A stretch of DNA of 64,000 nt from Bacillaceae bacterium IKA-2 (GTDB taxonomy: Bacteria > Bacillota > Bacilli > Bacillales > Anaerobacillaceae). Positions 34,722 to 43,416 of the stretch are shown piece by piece (positions within the stretch are counted from its first letter, which is position 1; every line of letters begins with the position of its first letter). The position numbers were made by a program, and so were the translations under genes. The stretch is from assembly GCA_031761875.1 (NCBI GenBank), contig CP134492.1, positions 1,488,001 through 1,552,000 on the forward strand, written 5' to 3'. The notes beneath the pieces were generated by a model, which made no database searches, was not told where the DNA came from, and was given only the letters and a program-made list of their open reading frames with translations.

Positions 34722-35468
34722 TTATTTAGTTGGTTTTAGCCATGACATTGTCTCTTCAAATCGGTGACTTACTTCTCGTGAAATATCTAAGATATGTGAT
34801 TTGTGAGCAAGTCTATCTACAATTGCACCAGTAAGCATCGGGTCTTTAAAAATCTCTTCCCAGCGATCAAAAGCCAAGTTTGTTGTTATGATTATTGATC
34901 CTTTATCGTTTCTATTTGATAATAAATTAAATAGTATTTCACAACCAATTTTGTCAAATGATACGTATCCCAGTTCATCTAAAACGACAAGACTGTACTT
35001 TTCAAATTTGGTTTTATATTGCGATAGTTTGCTTTCACTCATTGCTTCTTTTAACTCTATTATTAAGTTAGGTACAGAGATAAACAATACACTTTTGCCT
35101 TCCAAACACGCCTTAATACCAAGCCCAATACTATAATGTGATTTCCCGCAGCCAGGAGATCCTATTAAGATTATATTTTCTTTATTTTCAATGAACTGCA
35201 ACGTTTCTAGTTCTTCGAATTTCGGTATAAATTTCTTATGGTACTTACTCTTGTCGAAGTCTTCTAAGTACTTGTTAAGAGGGAATTTAGCCCTTCTGAG
35301 TCTATGTTTTAAACCATTCTCAAGCCTTAGTTCTAATTCTCTTTCGAGTAGACGACTTATCAGCTCTCGGTGGGTCATGTTTGTATGGTTTGCTTCATCA
35401 AGAAGCATTTGATAATTGGTTTTTATATAGGGTAATTTTAGTATATGGGCCATTTCTTGTATTTGCAT
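34722..35468 (-). CDS. istB: IstB-like ATPase, IS21 transposition helper
   Basis: A 248-residue AAA+ ATPase with Walker A (GSPGCGKSH, near residue 103) and Walker B (LVVLDELGY near residue 165). IstB binds target DNA and delivers it to the IstA transposase. The istA stop TAA is immediately followed by the istB ATG, with GGAGGTGG just upstream. The gene looks intact, but its partner is disrupted, so the element should not move by itself. Confidence 0.92.
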   Translation of the reverse strand: MQIQEMAHILKLPYIKTNYQMLLDEANHTNMTHRELISRLLERELELRLENGLKHRLRRAKFPLNKYLEDFDKSKYHKKFIPKFEELETLQFIENKENIILIGSPGCGKSHYSIGLGIKACLEGKSVLFISVPNLIIELKEAMSESKLSQYKTKFEKYSLVVLDELGYVSFDKIGCEILFNLLSNRNDKGSIIITTNLAFDRWEEIFKDPMLTGAIVDRLAHKSHILDISREVSHRFEETMSWLKPTK

Positions 35469-36157
35469 TTATTCCACCTCCGAGAAACATAATTCGTTAT
35501 ATCTAGATACTTGCCTTGTAGCGATGTTGCTAAGTGCAGTTTTATCTATGTGCATAGATGGAATAATATCGATATGAGATTTATTGTATGTTTCTAGAAT
35601 CAATAGTATTTCTTCGATTGGTTTATCATCATTTTCTTGAATGATCTCTATGAATTTTTTCTTGTTTCTGCTAAAATTAGTATCATAGATGGCTTTTAAC
35701 CTTGGTATGCTTTTTAGAGCGTGGGAGTTCTTGATTGCACCTGGTTTTTTGTTTAATGAGTTTAAGTAATGTTTAATTTTAATACTTATCTCGTTAGTAC
35801 CATCTATTTTTTTGTGTTCACAAACGAGTATGTTGTTTGAATAAAAGCCTATTGTGTCGTAATATTTCTTGATTGTTATTAAGCGTCCTACAAGATACTC
35901 CGGTACTGAATAGTGGTTGTTATCAACTCGTACAAAACTATATTTATTTGGTTTTTGCACTGTAACTGTTGCAAGATCAAGCTTTGGTTTTGTAGGTTGA
36001 AGATGTTTTATTTCTTCAGAAATAGTGCTGTCTTTATTGAGTTCTATCAATATAGTATTCAAGTATTCACGTGCATCATCGAATGTCTTAAACTTATAAG
36101 TTAACGCAAATGCTTTGTTCCTAATTATCTTCACGCTGCCCTCCACATGACCCTTCT
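35469..36157 (-). pseudogene. istA: istA C-terminal fragment
   Basis: The C-terminal part of an IS21 transposase. It resumes at the codons GHVEGSVK, where the Glu is the last acid of the DDE catalytic triad, and runs about 228 residues to the stop touching istB. It includes the Mu-type beta-barrel region (VRVDNNHYSVPEYLVG). The N-terminal part lies 3.5 kb away at 39650-40435; the RIT element separates them. Confidence 0.9.
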
Positions 36158-36183
36158 AATGCAAAGCTTTACATTAGAAGGGT
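36150..36183. repeat. 34-bp near-perfect palindrome at the RIT/istA junction
   Basis: ACCCTTCTAATG at 36150 is the reverse complement of CATTAGAAGGGT ending at 36183, and the middle is AAAGCTTT-centred with one mismatched pair. It joins the duplicated target bases to the terminal repeat and is present only at this end. Confidence 0.75.
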
Positions 36184-36263
36184 AATGAAAAGTATATGAT
36201 AATGTAAAGTAAGGCTGTTAAATAACCGTAAGTAAAGGATCCCTCGCTGTTTTACTTTACATT
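36176..36263. repeat. RIT terminal inverted repeat, low-coordinate end
   Basis: Reads AGAAGGGTAATGAAAAGTAT outward-in, continues through ATAATGTAAAGTAAGGCTGT and ends in TGTTTTACTTTACATT. The first 45 bases match the other end apart from one base; the inner 16 also match. The two TTTACTTTACATT motifs face each other and look like recombinase arm sites. Confidence 0.8.
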
Positions 36264-36284
36264 ATCTGCAACGCAAACACTATT

Positions 36285-37304
36285 TTATTTATCAAATCTT
36301 TTTAGCCATTCCAATAAATCTCCACTTTTTTGCCAAGAAGGTGCACCTTTTGGTACAACATCTGTATATGCTTTTTCAATTGCTTCTCTTTTTTGTTTTG
36401 AATCTACCTTAGCGTAAATTTCAGTTGTTTGGACAGAACGGTGACCTAGTATATCACGGATGTATATGAGATTAACTCCTGCTTGGAGTAAGTGCATAGC
36501 TTTTGAATGTCTCAGACAATGACAGCTAAATCGTTCTGGGATTAATATTTGATCTTTAATACGAGCCTTGCGTGCATATTTATCTAGTATGTAATTCACC
36601 CCTGCCCGGGTCAGTTTTTCTCCTCTTTTGTTACAGAACAATGGGTACATGTTTGCTGACAAACTTAACAGCCCCTGCTCATCCATATATCGATTTAATA
36701 AATCTAACGGAGCATCCATCAGAGGGACTATCCGGGCTTTATTCCCCTTACCAATTAACTTTACAGTACATGGTCTGTCAAAACGTACTTGTGACGGAGT
36801 GAGGTCAATGATTTCCTGTACTCTTCCACCGCTTTCATACATAATTGACAAAAGAGCAAGATCTCTTCGTCCTATTTTAGTTGACTGATCAGGCATTTCC
36901 AAAAGTAGTCTGATCCCATTAAGCGTTAGGTAACTGATTGATTTTGTTTCTGTTTTCTTAACCCGGATTCCAAGGATTCTCTGCCATTCCAAAAGATTAT
37001 CGGGGCTCTGATACTGGAGATATTGGAAGAAAGAGTGTAATGCCGCAAGGCGGACGTTCCTTGTGGCTGTACTACAGCCACGCTCTGTTTCTATCCAGTC
37101 AAGAAAGTGAATAACCATTTCCTTATTAATCATGCCCAGCGTCAGAGAATTTGTTTTTATTCCTTTTTTATCCTTGATAAATGTAAGGAAAAGTACAAAT
37201 GTGTCTCTATAAGAGGCAATCGTATTTATACTGAACCCCATTTCTCCTGGCAGGTATTTTGTAAGAAATCCTGTCAGATAGCGAGAGAAATCAGTCGGCT
37301 TCAT
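36285..37304 (-). CDS. RIT tyrosine recombinase, third gene
   Basis: A 339-residue tyrosine recombinase with an N-terminal SAM-like core-binding domain and a C-terminal catalytic domain: Arg in YESGGRVQEI, Lys in GKGNKARIVPL, HCLRH, GHRSVQTTEIY with the nucleophilic Tyr. ATG 37304 follows CGGAGGTTGACC; a longer frame to 37334 lacks this site. Its first 14 bases overlap the previous recombinase gene. All catalytic residues appear present. Confidence 0.88.
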   Translation of the reverse strand: MKPTDFSRYLTGFLTKYLPGEMGFSINTIASYRDTFVLFLTFIKDKKGIKTNSLTLGMINKEMVIHFLDWIETERGCSTATRNVRLAALHSFFQYLQYQSPDNLLEWQRILGIRVKKTETKSISYLTLNGIRLLLEMPDQSTKIGRRDLALLSIMYESGGRVQEIIDLTPSQVRFDRPCTVKLIGKGNKARIVPLMDAPLDLLNRYMDEQGLLSLSANMYPLFCNKRGEKLTRAGVNYILDKYARKARIKDQILIPERFSCHCLRHSKAMHLLQAGVNLIYIRDILGHRSVQTTEIYAKVDSKQKREAIEKAYTDVVPKGAPSWQKSGDLLEWLKRFDK

Positions 37305-38262
37305 AATGGTCAACCTCCGGAAATACATAGGCACAAACGTTATCTACTTCTCTAATTAAATCAGGGTACATGTCAGATGTTAGCCTTACATACTTATCTG
37401 TAGCCTCTAATGACTGATGCCCAAGATATTTTGATAATATTGGGAGTGAGTAGTATAAATCTAGCCCAGCTTCTGACATTTTCACAAGAGAGTGTACACT
37501 GAAAGTGTGACGAAAGTCATGCATTCTTGGGCCAAAACCCTTCCCACCATGTGGAATTCCTGCATTCCAGAGTATTTTTCTGAACCATTCATATATTGCC
37601 TTGGCATTACATTTTTGCCCATTGTTCTTGATAAAAAAATAACCTTTCGGTTCATATTTGCCGGGACGAACATTCCTATATTGAATACACACCTCAGTTA
37701 GTGTTTCAGATAATGGGAGTATTCGGTCTTTGCCGTTTTTCGTTTCCCTGACAATAATATTTTTTGCATCAAGATCAACATCCTTACATGTTAGGGATAA
37801 CGCTTCGCTGATACGGATGCCACAGCCATATAGCATTCTAAATAAAGCGGGGAGTACATACACAGTTGTTTCAAATCGTCTATTAACTTTAAGCGTATCA
37901 CATGCATCGAAGAATGCATTCACTTCCTTTTTCGAGAAAATATGTGGTACAAACGTACTGCTGTACTTTTTAGGCAATCTCGGTATATGTGATGGATATC
38001 CCATATCATTTAAATAGGCGGAAAATTTTGCAATATAATGAATCCTCGCATAACGTGTCTTGTCTGATTCATTTGGACGCTTCTCACTCCATTTATCAAC
38101 AATCTCCTTTGATAGACCGAGTTTTAATACGGCATTATCTATTGTAAATCTGTCAAATAACGAAAGTGTGTAAGTGGCATCAACAAACTTGTAACCGAGG
38201 TTTCTTTTGAAATCAATGTACTGTTCGATTAAACCAGCATAAATACCACAATAGTTCGGCAT
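37291..38262 (-). CDS. RIT tyrosine recombinase, second gene
   Basis: A 323-residue tyrosine recombinase. Catalytic blocks are YGCGIRISEAL, NGKDRILPL, HDFRHTFSVHSL and YLGHQSLEATDKY. AAGGAGGTGGA precedes ATGATG; the second ATG (38262) has the better spacing and shares one base with the TGA of the first recombinase gene, so the genes are translationally coupled. The N-terminal 80 residues form the DNA-binding domain. Confidence 0.88.
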   Translation of the reverse strand: MPNYCGIYAGLIEQYIDFKRNLGYKFVDATYTLSLFDRFTIDNAVLKLGLSKEIVDKWSEKRPNESDKTRYARIHYIAKFSAYLNDMGYPSHIPRLPKKYSSTFVPHIFSKKEVNAFFDACDTLKVNRRFETTVYVLPALFRMLYGCGIRISEALSLTCKDVDLDAKNIIVRETKNGKDRILPLSETLTEVCIQYRNVRPGKYEPKGYFFIKNNGQKCNAKAIYEWFRKILWNAGIPHGGKGFGPRMHDFRHTFSVHSLVKMSEAGLDLYYSLPILSKYLGHQSLEATDKYVRLTSDMYPDLIREVDNVCAYVFPEVDHYEAD

Positions 38263-39509
38263 CATTCCACCTCCTTGGCATAAAATGGCGTTTTTAAGAG
38301 TGGAACATCTAATGCGCATTGGCTCAAAGATGTTAAGTCTATTCGTAAATAAGTTTTTGTGCTTTCGGTATTCTTGTGACCTAGCACTTCTGATATAACA
38401 TGGATGGGTATTTTTTGTTCCAGTAGTTGCCCAGCAAGACTGTGCCTCAAAGCATGAGGACCATGTTTCTTTTCTGTTATGTTTTTAATGCCAGCACGAC
38501 GGAGATAAAAAGTAACAATGCTATGCAAAGTCGATCTATTTAGGCAGTTATATGGCGGGATTGCATGTAGGAAGACATAAGGAAGATCAGATTTAGGCCG
38601 TCCATACTTCAGATAATCGATAATAGCCTCTCCTATTTCTATTAAAAGTGGATGCTCAATCTTATTTTTAGTCTTTTGTTGAACAAGTGTAATTGTATTC
38701 TTTTCCCAGTGTATGTTTTCAAACTTCAACAGACAGATGTCAGAAGCCCTCAATCCCAATCGTGCAGCCAATAGTATCATAGCAGCATCACGCTTCCCTT
38801 TTGGGCTACTTCTGTCAACAGTATTGATTAATGATTCAACTTCATTTTTCGTATATGTCGTGGGTAGTTTACATTGCTTCTTGTAATTGTCTTTTGGAAT
38901 TAGGTATGAAAAGTCAATCCCTGTATACCCATTGTCATGTAGATATCTCATAAACCCACGTAAAGTGGTAAGCATGCTGTGGCGCGTTGCAGGTGTATAA
39001 AAACCAAGCTGATTCACAAATCCTAAAATGTGTTGTTTTTTAATTGCTTCGGTTTCCATGACTCCTTCTTCATTAAAAAAACTAAGAAAGCGATGAAGAT
39101 TTAATCGGTAATGACCAAGCGTATTTTCTGTAATACCCAAAGATTTTCGGTGATTAAGGAAATCCACCATAGGATTACCGATGCAACCATAAAATTGGTA
39201 GGATTTCTTTGCCCTTCTGTATTGGAACGTTCCTGTAGACTGAAATTCAGTTAGAACATCCACACACCGGATTATGCTCTTTTCCCAATGGCTAAATTCC
39301 TCGTATTTCCCAGTACCAATAAAGTCAGCTATAAATGCTCCACCTACTGACGCTGAATAATACTCAATCTGATTGTTTTCCATAAAAGTAGCCAGTTTTT
39401 GCCACGCGGAACGATATTGGCTTATCCTTGATTCGGAATAGGACATATCCCGAAGGGATTTAACTACTTCTGAGGACAGTTGTTCAAATGTTTGATATTT
39501 TTGTTCCAT
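38262..39509 (-). CDS. RIT tyrosine recombinase, first gene
   Basis: A 415-residue tyrosine recombinase, the longest of the trio, with an extra N-terminal region of about 120 residues before the core-binding domain. Catalytic blocks are RLGLRASDIC, QKTKNKIEHPL, HALRHSLAGQLL and VLGHKNTESTKTY. ATG 39509 follows AGGAGG by eight bases; the ATG two codons upstream is too close to it. It is the promoter-proximal gene of the three. Confidence 0.88.
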   Translation of the reverse strand: MEQKYQTFEQLSSEVVKSLRDMSYSESRISQYRSAWQKLATFMENNQIEYYSASVGGAFIADFIGTGKYEEFSHWEKSIIRCVDVLTEFQSTGTFQYRRAKKSYQFYGCIGNPMVDFLNHRKSLGITENTLGHYRLNLHRFLSFFNEEGVMETEAIKKQHILGFVNQLGFYTPATRHSMLTTLRGFMRYLHDNGYTGIDFSYLIPKDNYKKQCKLPTTYTKNEVESLINTVDRSSPKGKRDAAMILLAARLGLRASDICLLKFENIHWEKNTITLVQQKTKNKIEHPLLIEIGEAIIDYLKYGRPKSDLPYVFLHAIPPYNCLNRSTLHSIVTFYLRRAGIKNITEKKHGPHALRHSLAGQLLEQKIPIHVISEVLGHKNTESTKTYLRIDLTSLSQCALDVPLLKTPFYAKEVE

Positions 39510-39567
39510 AATCATAACCTCCTATATTTAACGTAGGCGACCTCGCCTATATTAAATATAGCCATTG

Positions 39568-39657
39568 AAAATGTAAAGTAAAACAACTAGAATCACTTTG
39601 TTTATAGTTATCTAACAGCCTTACTTTACATTATCATATACTTTTCATTACCCTTCT
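39568..39657. repeat. RIT terminal inverted repeat, high-coordinate end
   Basis: On the minus strand it reads AGAAGGGTAATGAAAAGTAT inward and continues as at the other end, with TGTTTTACTTTACATT as the inner block. The middle 25 bases differ between the ends while both outer and inner blocks are kept, which suggests selection on two binding sites per end. Confidence 0.8.
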
Positions 39658-40435
39658 CGTTTCCACTGAAACAATTAGTGACGTTGATATCGAATCCGTA
39701 GTAGAGTGACAATTTTAGCAAATTCTCATTGAGGACTTTTTCAGTTTTACCTATGAATTTTGATACTACATTTCTCATATTGTCGTACACAATCTCTGAA
39801 TAAACGCCACCTAACATATCGAAGAAACGCACATGAGAATCCATAAAGACGTCTTGCTTTTGATTCTTATATAAATACGCCCATCTGAAATCAGCAGCTG
39901 GTGAAGATAGTACAGCTAGATGATAGGTATTGATCTCCCCGTTTATTTCTAACTTCACTTCGCCAAAATCATATTCAAGTCTTTGCCCTAAATCATATGA
40001 TTGTTTAATAAAGCATTCCTTAGGTTTGTTTCTTTTTTCTCTGATTTTATTTGTAATAGTTGTATATCCAATATCAAACTTTTCATTGACTAGCATTTGG
40101 TGAATTTGCAAATTAGTCAGCTGTTGTTTATGTCGACCTAACTCTTTACACTTTTCAGATTCACTCTCTAGGATTTCGTCTAATCTGGTATCGATTTCTG
40201 CTGTGTACTTTCTTGGCTTTCTATTTTGAGCATTATACTTTGGTGCCTCGCATATTTTTTCTTGTACTTCTTGTACTTCTTTTTTATTAACGTCTAAGGC
40301 ATTCAACAGAGTATTGTTCTTCTGGTACTCATTCCAATAGATTGCGACTGTTTTCCGATTGATGTTTAAAAGCTTGGCAGCTTTTCTATTGGATACACCT
40401 TGCTGCTTTAGTTTTATTATTGCATGTTTGTCCAT
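39650..40435 (-). pseudogene. istA: istA N-terminal fragment
   Basis: The first 262 residues of the IS21 transposase: helix-turn-helix (GVSNRKAAKLLNINRKTVA) and the first two catalytic acids (LEYDFGEVKLEI and IVYDNMRN). It breaks after CFSGNEKG, right before the catalytic Glu found in the other fragment, then reads a few codons into the RIT end and stops at 39626. ATG 40435 follows TGGAGTGA. Confidence 0.9.
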
Positions 40436-40593
40436 TATCTCAATCACTCCATCCCACCCCTTTACTGCCATCATAACAGTAAGAGATTAGTGTTAAAGTA
40501 CTGGACCGTTTTTCAATTGATATTATTCTATTAATGGGCCACTTTTAGAGTATCATAAACAAAACATTAAGACATGAGTGAGGTGTAAAGTAA

Positions 40594-41088
40594 ATGTCAA
40601 AAGATAGAGGTATTTTAATACTTATTTGGTTGGTCACAATTGGACTTCTTTACAACTATATACCGAAAAATAAAATTAGACATGCTGTATTAGTTTATTT
40701 ATTTAAACAAACGATCACGTGGTTTTTTGGTATGTTTGTAGTGGAAATGAAATTAATAAAATATCCGATCAAATTATTTTTTGAGAACACAAACAAAGCG
40801 AGTTTTTCATTTGAGTATTTCTTTTTCCCTTCCTTGTGTGCTATTTTCAACCTGAATTATCCAGAAAAGAAAAATAAAATCATAAAATTACTTTATTATT
40901 TTTTTCACACAGGACTACTCACAGGTCTTGAAGTAATATTAGAAAGATACACTAATCTGATCAAATATATAAAATGGAAGTGGTATTGGACTTTCATAAC
41001 GATAGGATCTACTTATTATTTGTCGAGGAGATTTTATCTTTGGTTTTTTAAAAGTGAAGTTAATTCCGAAAAGTTTAGTGAGAAGTAA
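40594..41088 (+). CDS. CBO0543-family membrane protein
   Basis: A 164-residue protein with four or five membrane helices. VEMKLIKYPIKLFF, FEYFFFPSLCAIFN and ERYTNLIKYIKWKWYW match my memory of the CBO0543 family, common in Bacillales and of unknown role. ATG follows GAGGTG. The IS21 target duplication ends 28 bp upstream of the start, so the native promoter has probably been displaced and transcription may now depend on the element. Confidence 0.75.
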   Translation: MSKDRGILILIWLVTIGLLYNYIPKNKIRHAVLVYLFKQTITWFFGMFVVEMKLIKYPIKLFFENTNKASFSFEYFFFPSLCAIFNLNYPEKKNKIIKLLYYFFHTGLLTGLEVILERYTNLIKYIKWKWYWTFITIGSTYYLSRRFYLWFFKSEVNSEKFSEK

Positions 41089-41158
41089 CAGTAAGTTCAT
41101 TACTAAATAAAAGATAGTACCAATATAGATACGAGTAATTAAACCCCAAAATAGGTCA

Positions 41159-41183
41159 GACCATTACTGTAGCAGTAATGGTC
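41159..41183. terminator. Perfect 11-bp hairpin between convergent genes
   Basis: GACCATTACTG and CAGTAATGGTC pair perfectly around a TAG loop. It lacks a T-tract, so it may terminate poorly or be a protein-binding site. Its position, between the CBO0543-type gene and nsrR, favours a terminator role. Confidence 0.45.
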
Positions 41184-41257
41184 CTAGTGTATTCCTTGTA
41201 ATCCCTCAACTTTTAATATCTCAACTGCAGTGAGGCCGGTTATTCAAACAATATCTT

Positions 41258-41716
41258 TCACAATATATTTTTCTTAATAGTCGCGGTTTGAAAAATCGAG
41301 TTAAGTTCATCTTTGTTGCTAAGTATATCTTCGAGAGTGTAAGAAGAGAGTACTTGCAAATATGCTGCTAAAGCTTCGTTAAAAACATGTTTTAATTTAC
41401 ATGCTTCGCTGATAATGCAAGCATTAGTTTTTTGGTTGAAGCATTCTACTATGTCTAAGTTTTCTTCTGTTTGCTGAATGACAGAGCCGATATTTATCTC
41501 ACTGGGTTGTTTAGCAAGTTTGATCCCGCCATTTCTACCCCTAACTGTAGTAATTAATTTAAGCTTTCCTAATTCAAAAACAATTTTGCTAACATGATGA
41601 TTAGATATATTATAAATTGATGATATTTCTTTTGTGCTTGATAACTTGTTTTCAGGTTGATTTCCTAAAAAAAGCAGAACACGAAGAGAATAATCAGTAA
41701 ATGTGGTCAGGTGCAC
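41258..41716 (-). CDS. nsrR: NsrR, nitric-oxide-sensing Rrf2-family repressor
   Basis: A 152-residue Rrf2 protein with a winged helix (TTFTDYSLRVLLFLG start; RGRNGGIKLAKQP) and Cys92, Cys100 and Cys106 that bind the [4Fe-4S] cluster. Nitric oxide destroys the cluster and lifts repression. I chose GTG 41716, eight bases after TTGGAG, because it starts at the conserved HLTTFTDYSLR; a longer frame reaches 41761. It is divergent from hmp, its classic target. Confidence 0.9.
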   Translation of the reverse strand: MHLTTFTDYSLRVLLFLGNQPENKLSSTKEISSIYNISNHHVSKIVFELGKLKLITTVRGRNGGIKLAKQPSEINIGSVIQQTEENLDIVECFNQKTNACIISEACKLKHVFNEALAAYLQVLSSYTLEDILSNKDELNSIFQTATIKKNIL

Positions 41717-41738
41717 GTAATTCAACTCCAATCTAATA

Positions 41739-41753
41739 GAATGAAATTCATTC
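41739..41753. promoter_or_regulatory. GAATGAA-A-TTCATTC palindrome upstream of nsrR
   Basis: A perfect 7-1-7 palindrome 22 bp before the nsrR start codon. It could be an autoregulatory site, although it does not match the AT-only NsrR consensus. The sequence also equals the two outer ends of the MITE-like repeat fused together, so it may be a deletion scar of such an element. Confidence 0.4.
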
Positions 41754-41917
41754 AATAACACAAAAATTTATTCATCCGCATTGGTAGGTAGTAAAACCCT
41801 ACTGGTCGTTAGTTGTATTTTAACAATCTTACCATAAAAGAGGTTTGAATAAGAGTTCTACTCTAAAAGATGTATATTAAATATTGCTTTTAAACTAATA
41901 AAGTGTTTAAATAAAAG

Positions 41918-41934
41918 ATGTATTTAAAATACAT
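41918..41934. promoter_or_regulatory. NsrR operator upstream of hmp
   Basis: ATGTATTTAAAATACAT is an 8-1-8 perfect palindrome that fits the Bacillus NsrR motif (ATRTATYTTAAATATAT-like). It lies 25 bp before the hmp start. A weaker half-match, ATGTATATTAAATATT, is at 41870. Confidence 0.75.
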
Positions 41935-41959
41935 ATTTAAAATCAGGGAGGATTTTACG

Positions 41960-43189
41960 ATGACTACTACAGCGATATTAAGTACTGAAAAGATTGCAAT
42001 CATTAAATCAACAGTGCCGGTTTTAGCGGAGCACGGAGAGAAAATCACAAAATGTTTTTATGAGATGATGTTTACTGATCATCCAGAACTATTAAATATT
42101 TTTAATCATGCAAATCAAAAGCAAGGTAAACAACCAAAGGCATTAGCTAACACGGTCTATGCTGCGGCGATGCATATTGATAATCTTGAAGCAATTATCC
42201 CAGTAGTAAAACAAATTGCTCATAAACATCGCAGTTTAAATATAAAGGCTAGTCACTATCCTATTGTCGGAAAGTACTTATTATTAGCGATCAAAGATGT
42301 TCTAGGTGACGCTGCAACTGATGATATTATGAATGCTTGGGCAGAAGCATATGGAATTATTGCAGACGTGTTTATTAGTGTTGAAAAAGAGATGTATGCC
42401 GAAGCGGCAAGTGTCGATGGTGGCTGGAAAGAGTTTAGAAAATTTGTCGTTAGTAAGAAAGTAAAAGAAAGTGATGTCATTACTTCTTTTTATTTTAAAC
42501 CAGAGGATGGCGGGAAAATTACAAGCTTTCAACCAGGACAATATATTTCAATTAAAGTCGTCATTGATGGCGAGCAATATACGCATATAAGACAATACAG
42601 CCTTTCTGATTCTTCAGGAAATGAGTACTATCGAATAAGTCCAAAACTTGAAGTAGGACAGGGCGATATTCCAGGTGGAAAAGTGTCTCACTATCTTCAT
42701 AACGATATCGTTGAAGGTGATATAGTAGAACTTACTTCTCCAGCCGGTGATTTTGTTTTAAAAACGGAATCTGAACTTCCGGTTGTATTAATTAGTGGTG
42801 GCGTTGGCCAAACGCCTATGATAAGTATGTTAAAAACACTAGCTGATAACCATCCAGAAAAAGAAGTAACGTACATTCATGCAGCTATTAATGGATCTAC
42901 TCATGCATTTAAGGATGAGGTATTGGAAATTGACAATGAAAATGATCAAATTAAATCTTTTTTATGCTATGAAACTCCAGCGGTTGAAGATAAAGCCGCG
43001 CAAAGTTATCAAAAGGAAGGTTATTTTGATCTAAATTGGTTACAGTCAATTTTGAAAAATAATCAAGCAGAATTTTATTTCTGTGGACCAATACCGTTTA
43101 TGAAAGCAGTAAATAATGCTTTGATAGAATGGGAAGTCCCCGAAGCACGCATTAATTATGAATTCTTTGGTCCGGCAACAACTTTGTAA
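41960..43189 (+). CDS. hmp: Flavohemoglobin, nitric oxide dioxygenase
   Basis: A 409-residue protein with a globin domain (residues 1-140, proximal His90 in AHKHRSL), a FAD domain (RQYSLSD) and an NAD domain (SGGVGQTPMISML). It turns nitric oxide and oxygen into nitrate using NADPH. ATG 41960 follows GGGAGGA; an in-frame ATG at 41918 lies inside the NsrR operator and is not the start. A strong terminator follows. Control by the divergent NsrR is expected. Confidence 0.95.
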   Translation: MTTTAILSTEKIAIIKSTVPVLAEHGEKITKCFYEMMFTDHPELLNIFNHANQKQGKQPKALANTVYAAAMHIDNLEAIIPVVKQIAHKHRSLNIKASHYPIVGKYLLLAIKDVLGDAATDDIMNAWAEAYGIIADVFISVEKEMYAEAASVDGGWKEFRKFVVSKKVKESDVITSFYFKPEDGGKITSFQPGQYISIKVVIDGEQYTHIRQYSLSDSSGNEYYRISPKLEVGQGDIPGGKVSHYLHNDIVEGDIVELTSPAGDFVLKTESELPVVLISGGVGQTPMISMLKTLADNHPEKEVTYIHAAINGSTHAFKDEVLEIDNENDQIKSFLCYETPAVEDKAAQSYQKEGYFDLNWLQSILKNNQAEFYFCGPIPFMKAVNNALIEWEVPEARINYEFFGPATTL

Positions 43190-43213
43190 GATAAATAATA
43201 AAATATTTTTTTT

Positions 43214-43246
43214 CACGCCGATTCGCATTTGAATCGGCGTGTTTTT
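43214..43246 (+). terminator. Rho-independent terminator of hmp
   Basis: CACGCCGATTC and GAATCGGCGTG form an 11-bp perfect stem with a six-base loop, followed by five T. Confidence 0.9.
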
Positions 43247-43250
43247 AAAC

Positions 43251-43416
43251 TGTCTAGCTCCAGGAGACTTCAGATCTTCATTTACTGACCGCATGACCGT
43301 AACTTACCGATCTTCCAGTGCTTGTCGTCGGGAGTTAGGAAGACGACATTTCGCAGTTGCCGACAGGACATTGGCAGTAGCAGTAGTCAGGTGGATTCGG
43401 GCGCTTGGGCTTTTCT
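43251..43416. repeat. Dispersed Bacillus-type intergenic repeat (TGTCTAGCTCCAG...GCGCTTGGGCTTTTC)
   Basis: The segment begins TGTCTAGCTCCAGGAGAC and ends GGGCGCTTGGGCTTTTC, the two conserved borders of a non-coding repeat I recall from many Bacillus genomes. It is richer in G+C than its surroundings and holds internal inverted repeats (CGTCGGGAG, GACGACA). It has no coding capacity. Only one copy is in the window. Confidence 0.55.

Larger units (their letters stand above)
36158..39649 (-). mobile_element. RIT (recombinase-in-trio) element inserted in istA
   Basis: A 3.5-kb insertion with three consecutive, overlapping tyrosine recombinase genes in one direction, the hallmark of RIT elements. 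AGAAGGGT (minus-strand sense) stands at both junctions (36150-36157 and 39650-39657), and joining the flanks restores the istA frame ...NEKG-HVEG. Terminal inverted repeats of about 90 bp lie at 36176-36263 and 39568-39657. There are no passenger genes. Confidence 0.88.
34671..40561 (-). mobile_element. IS21-family insertion sequence, interrupted by a RIT element
   Basis: The ends start TGTATTTGTCAACTCAAAAG (left) and, on the other strand, TGTTTATGATACTCTAAAAG (right), each followed by multiple related GGTCCA/GGCCCA terminal repeats as in IS21. AAACA directly flanks both ends (34666-34670 and 40562-40566), a 5-bp target duplication. It encodes istB (intact) and istA (split). Without the inserted element it would be about 2.4 kb. 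It landed 28 bp upstream of the CBO0543-type gene. Confidence 0.88.

Noticed and set aside
36158-39649. Three recombinases as a Tn554-type transposon.
   Set aside because: Tn554 has two tyrosine recombinases plus a smaller different TnpC and carries passenger genes; here all three proteins have full catalytic motifs and there are no passengers, so RIT fits better.
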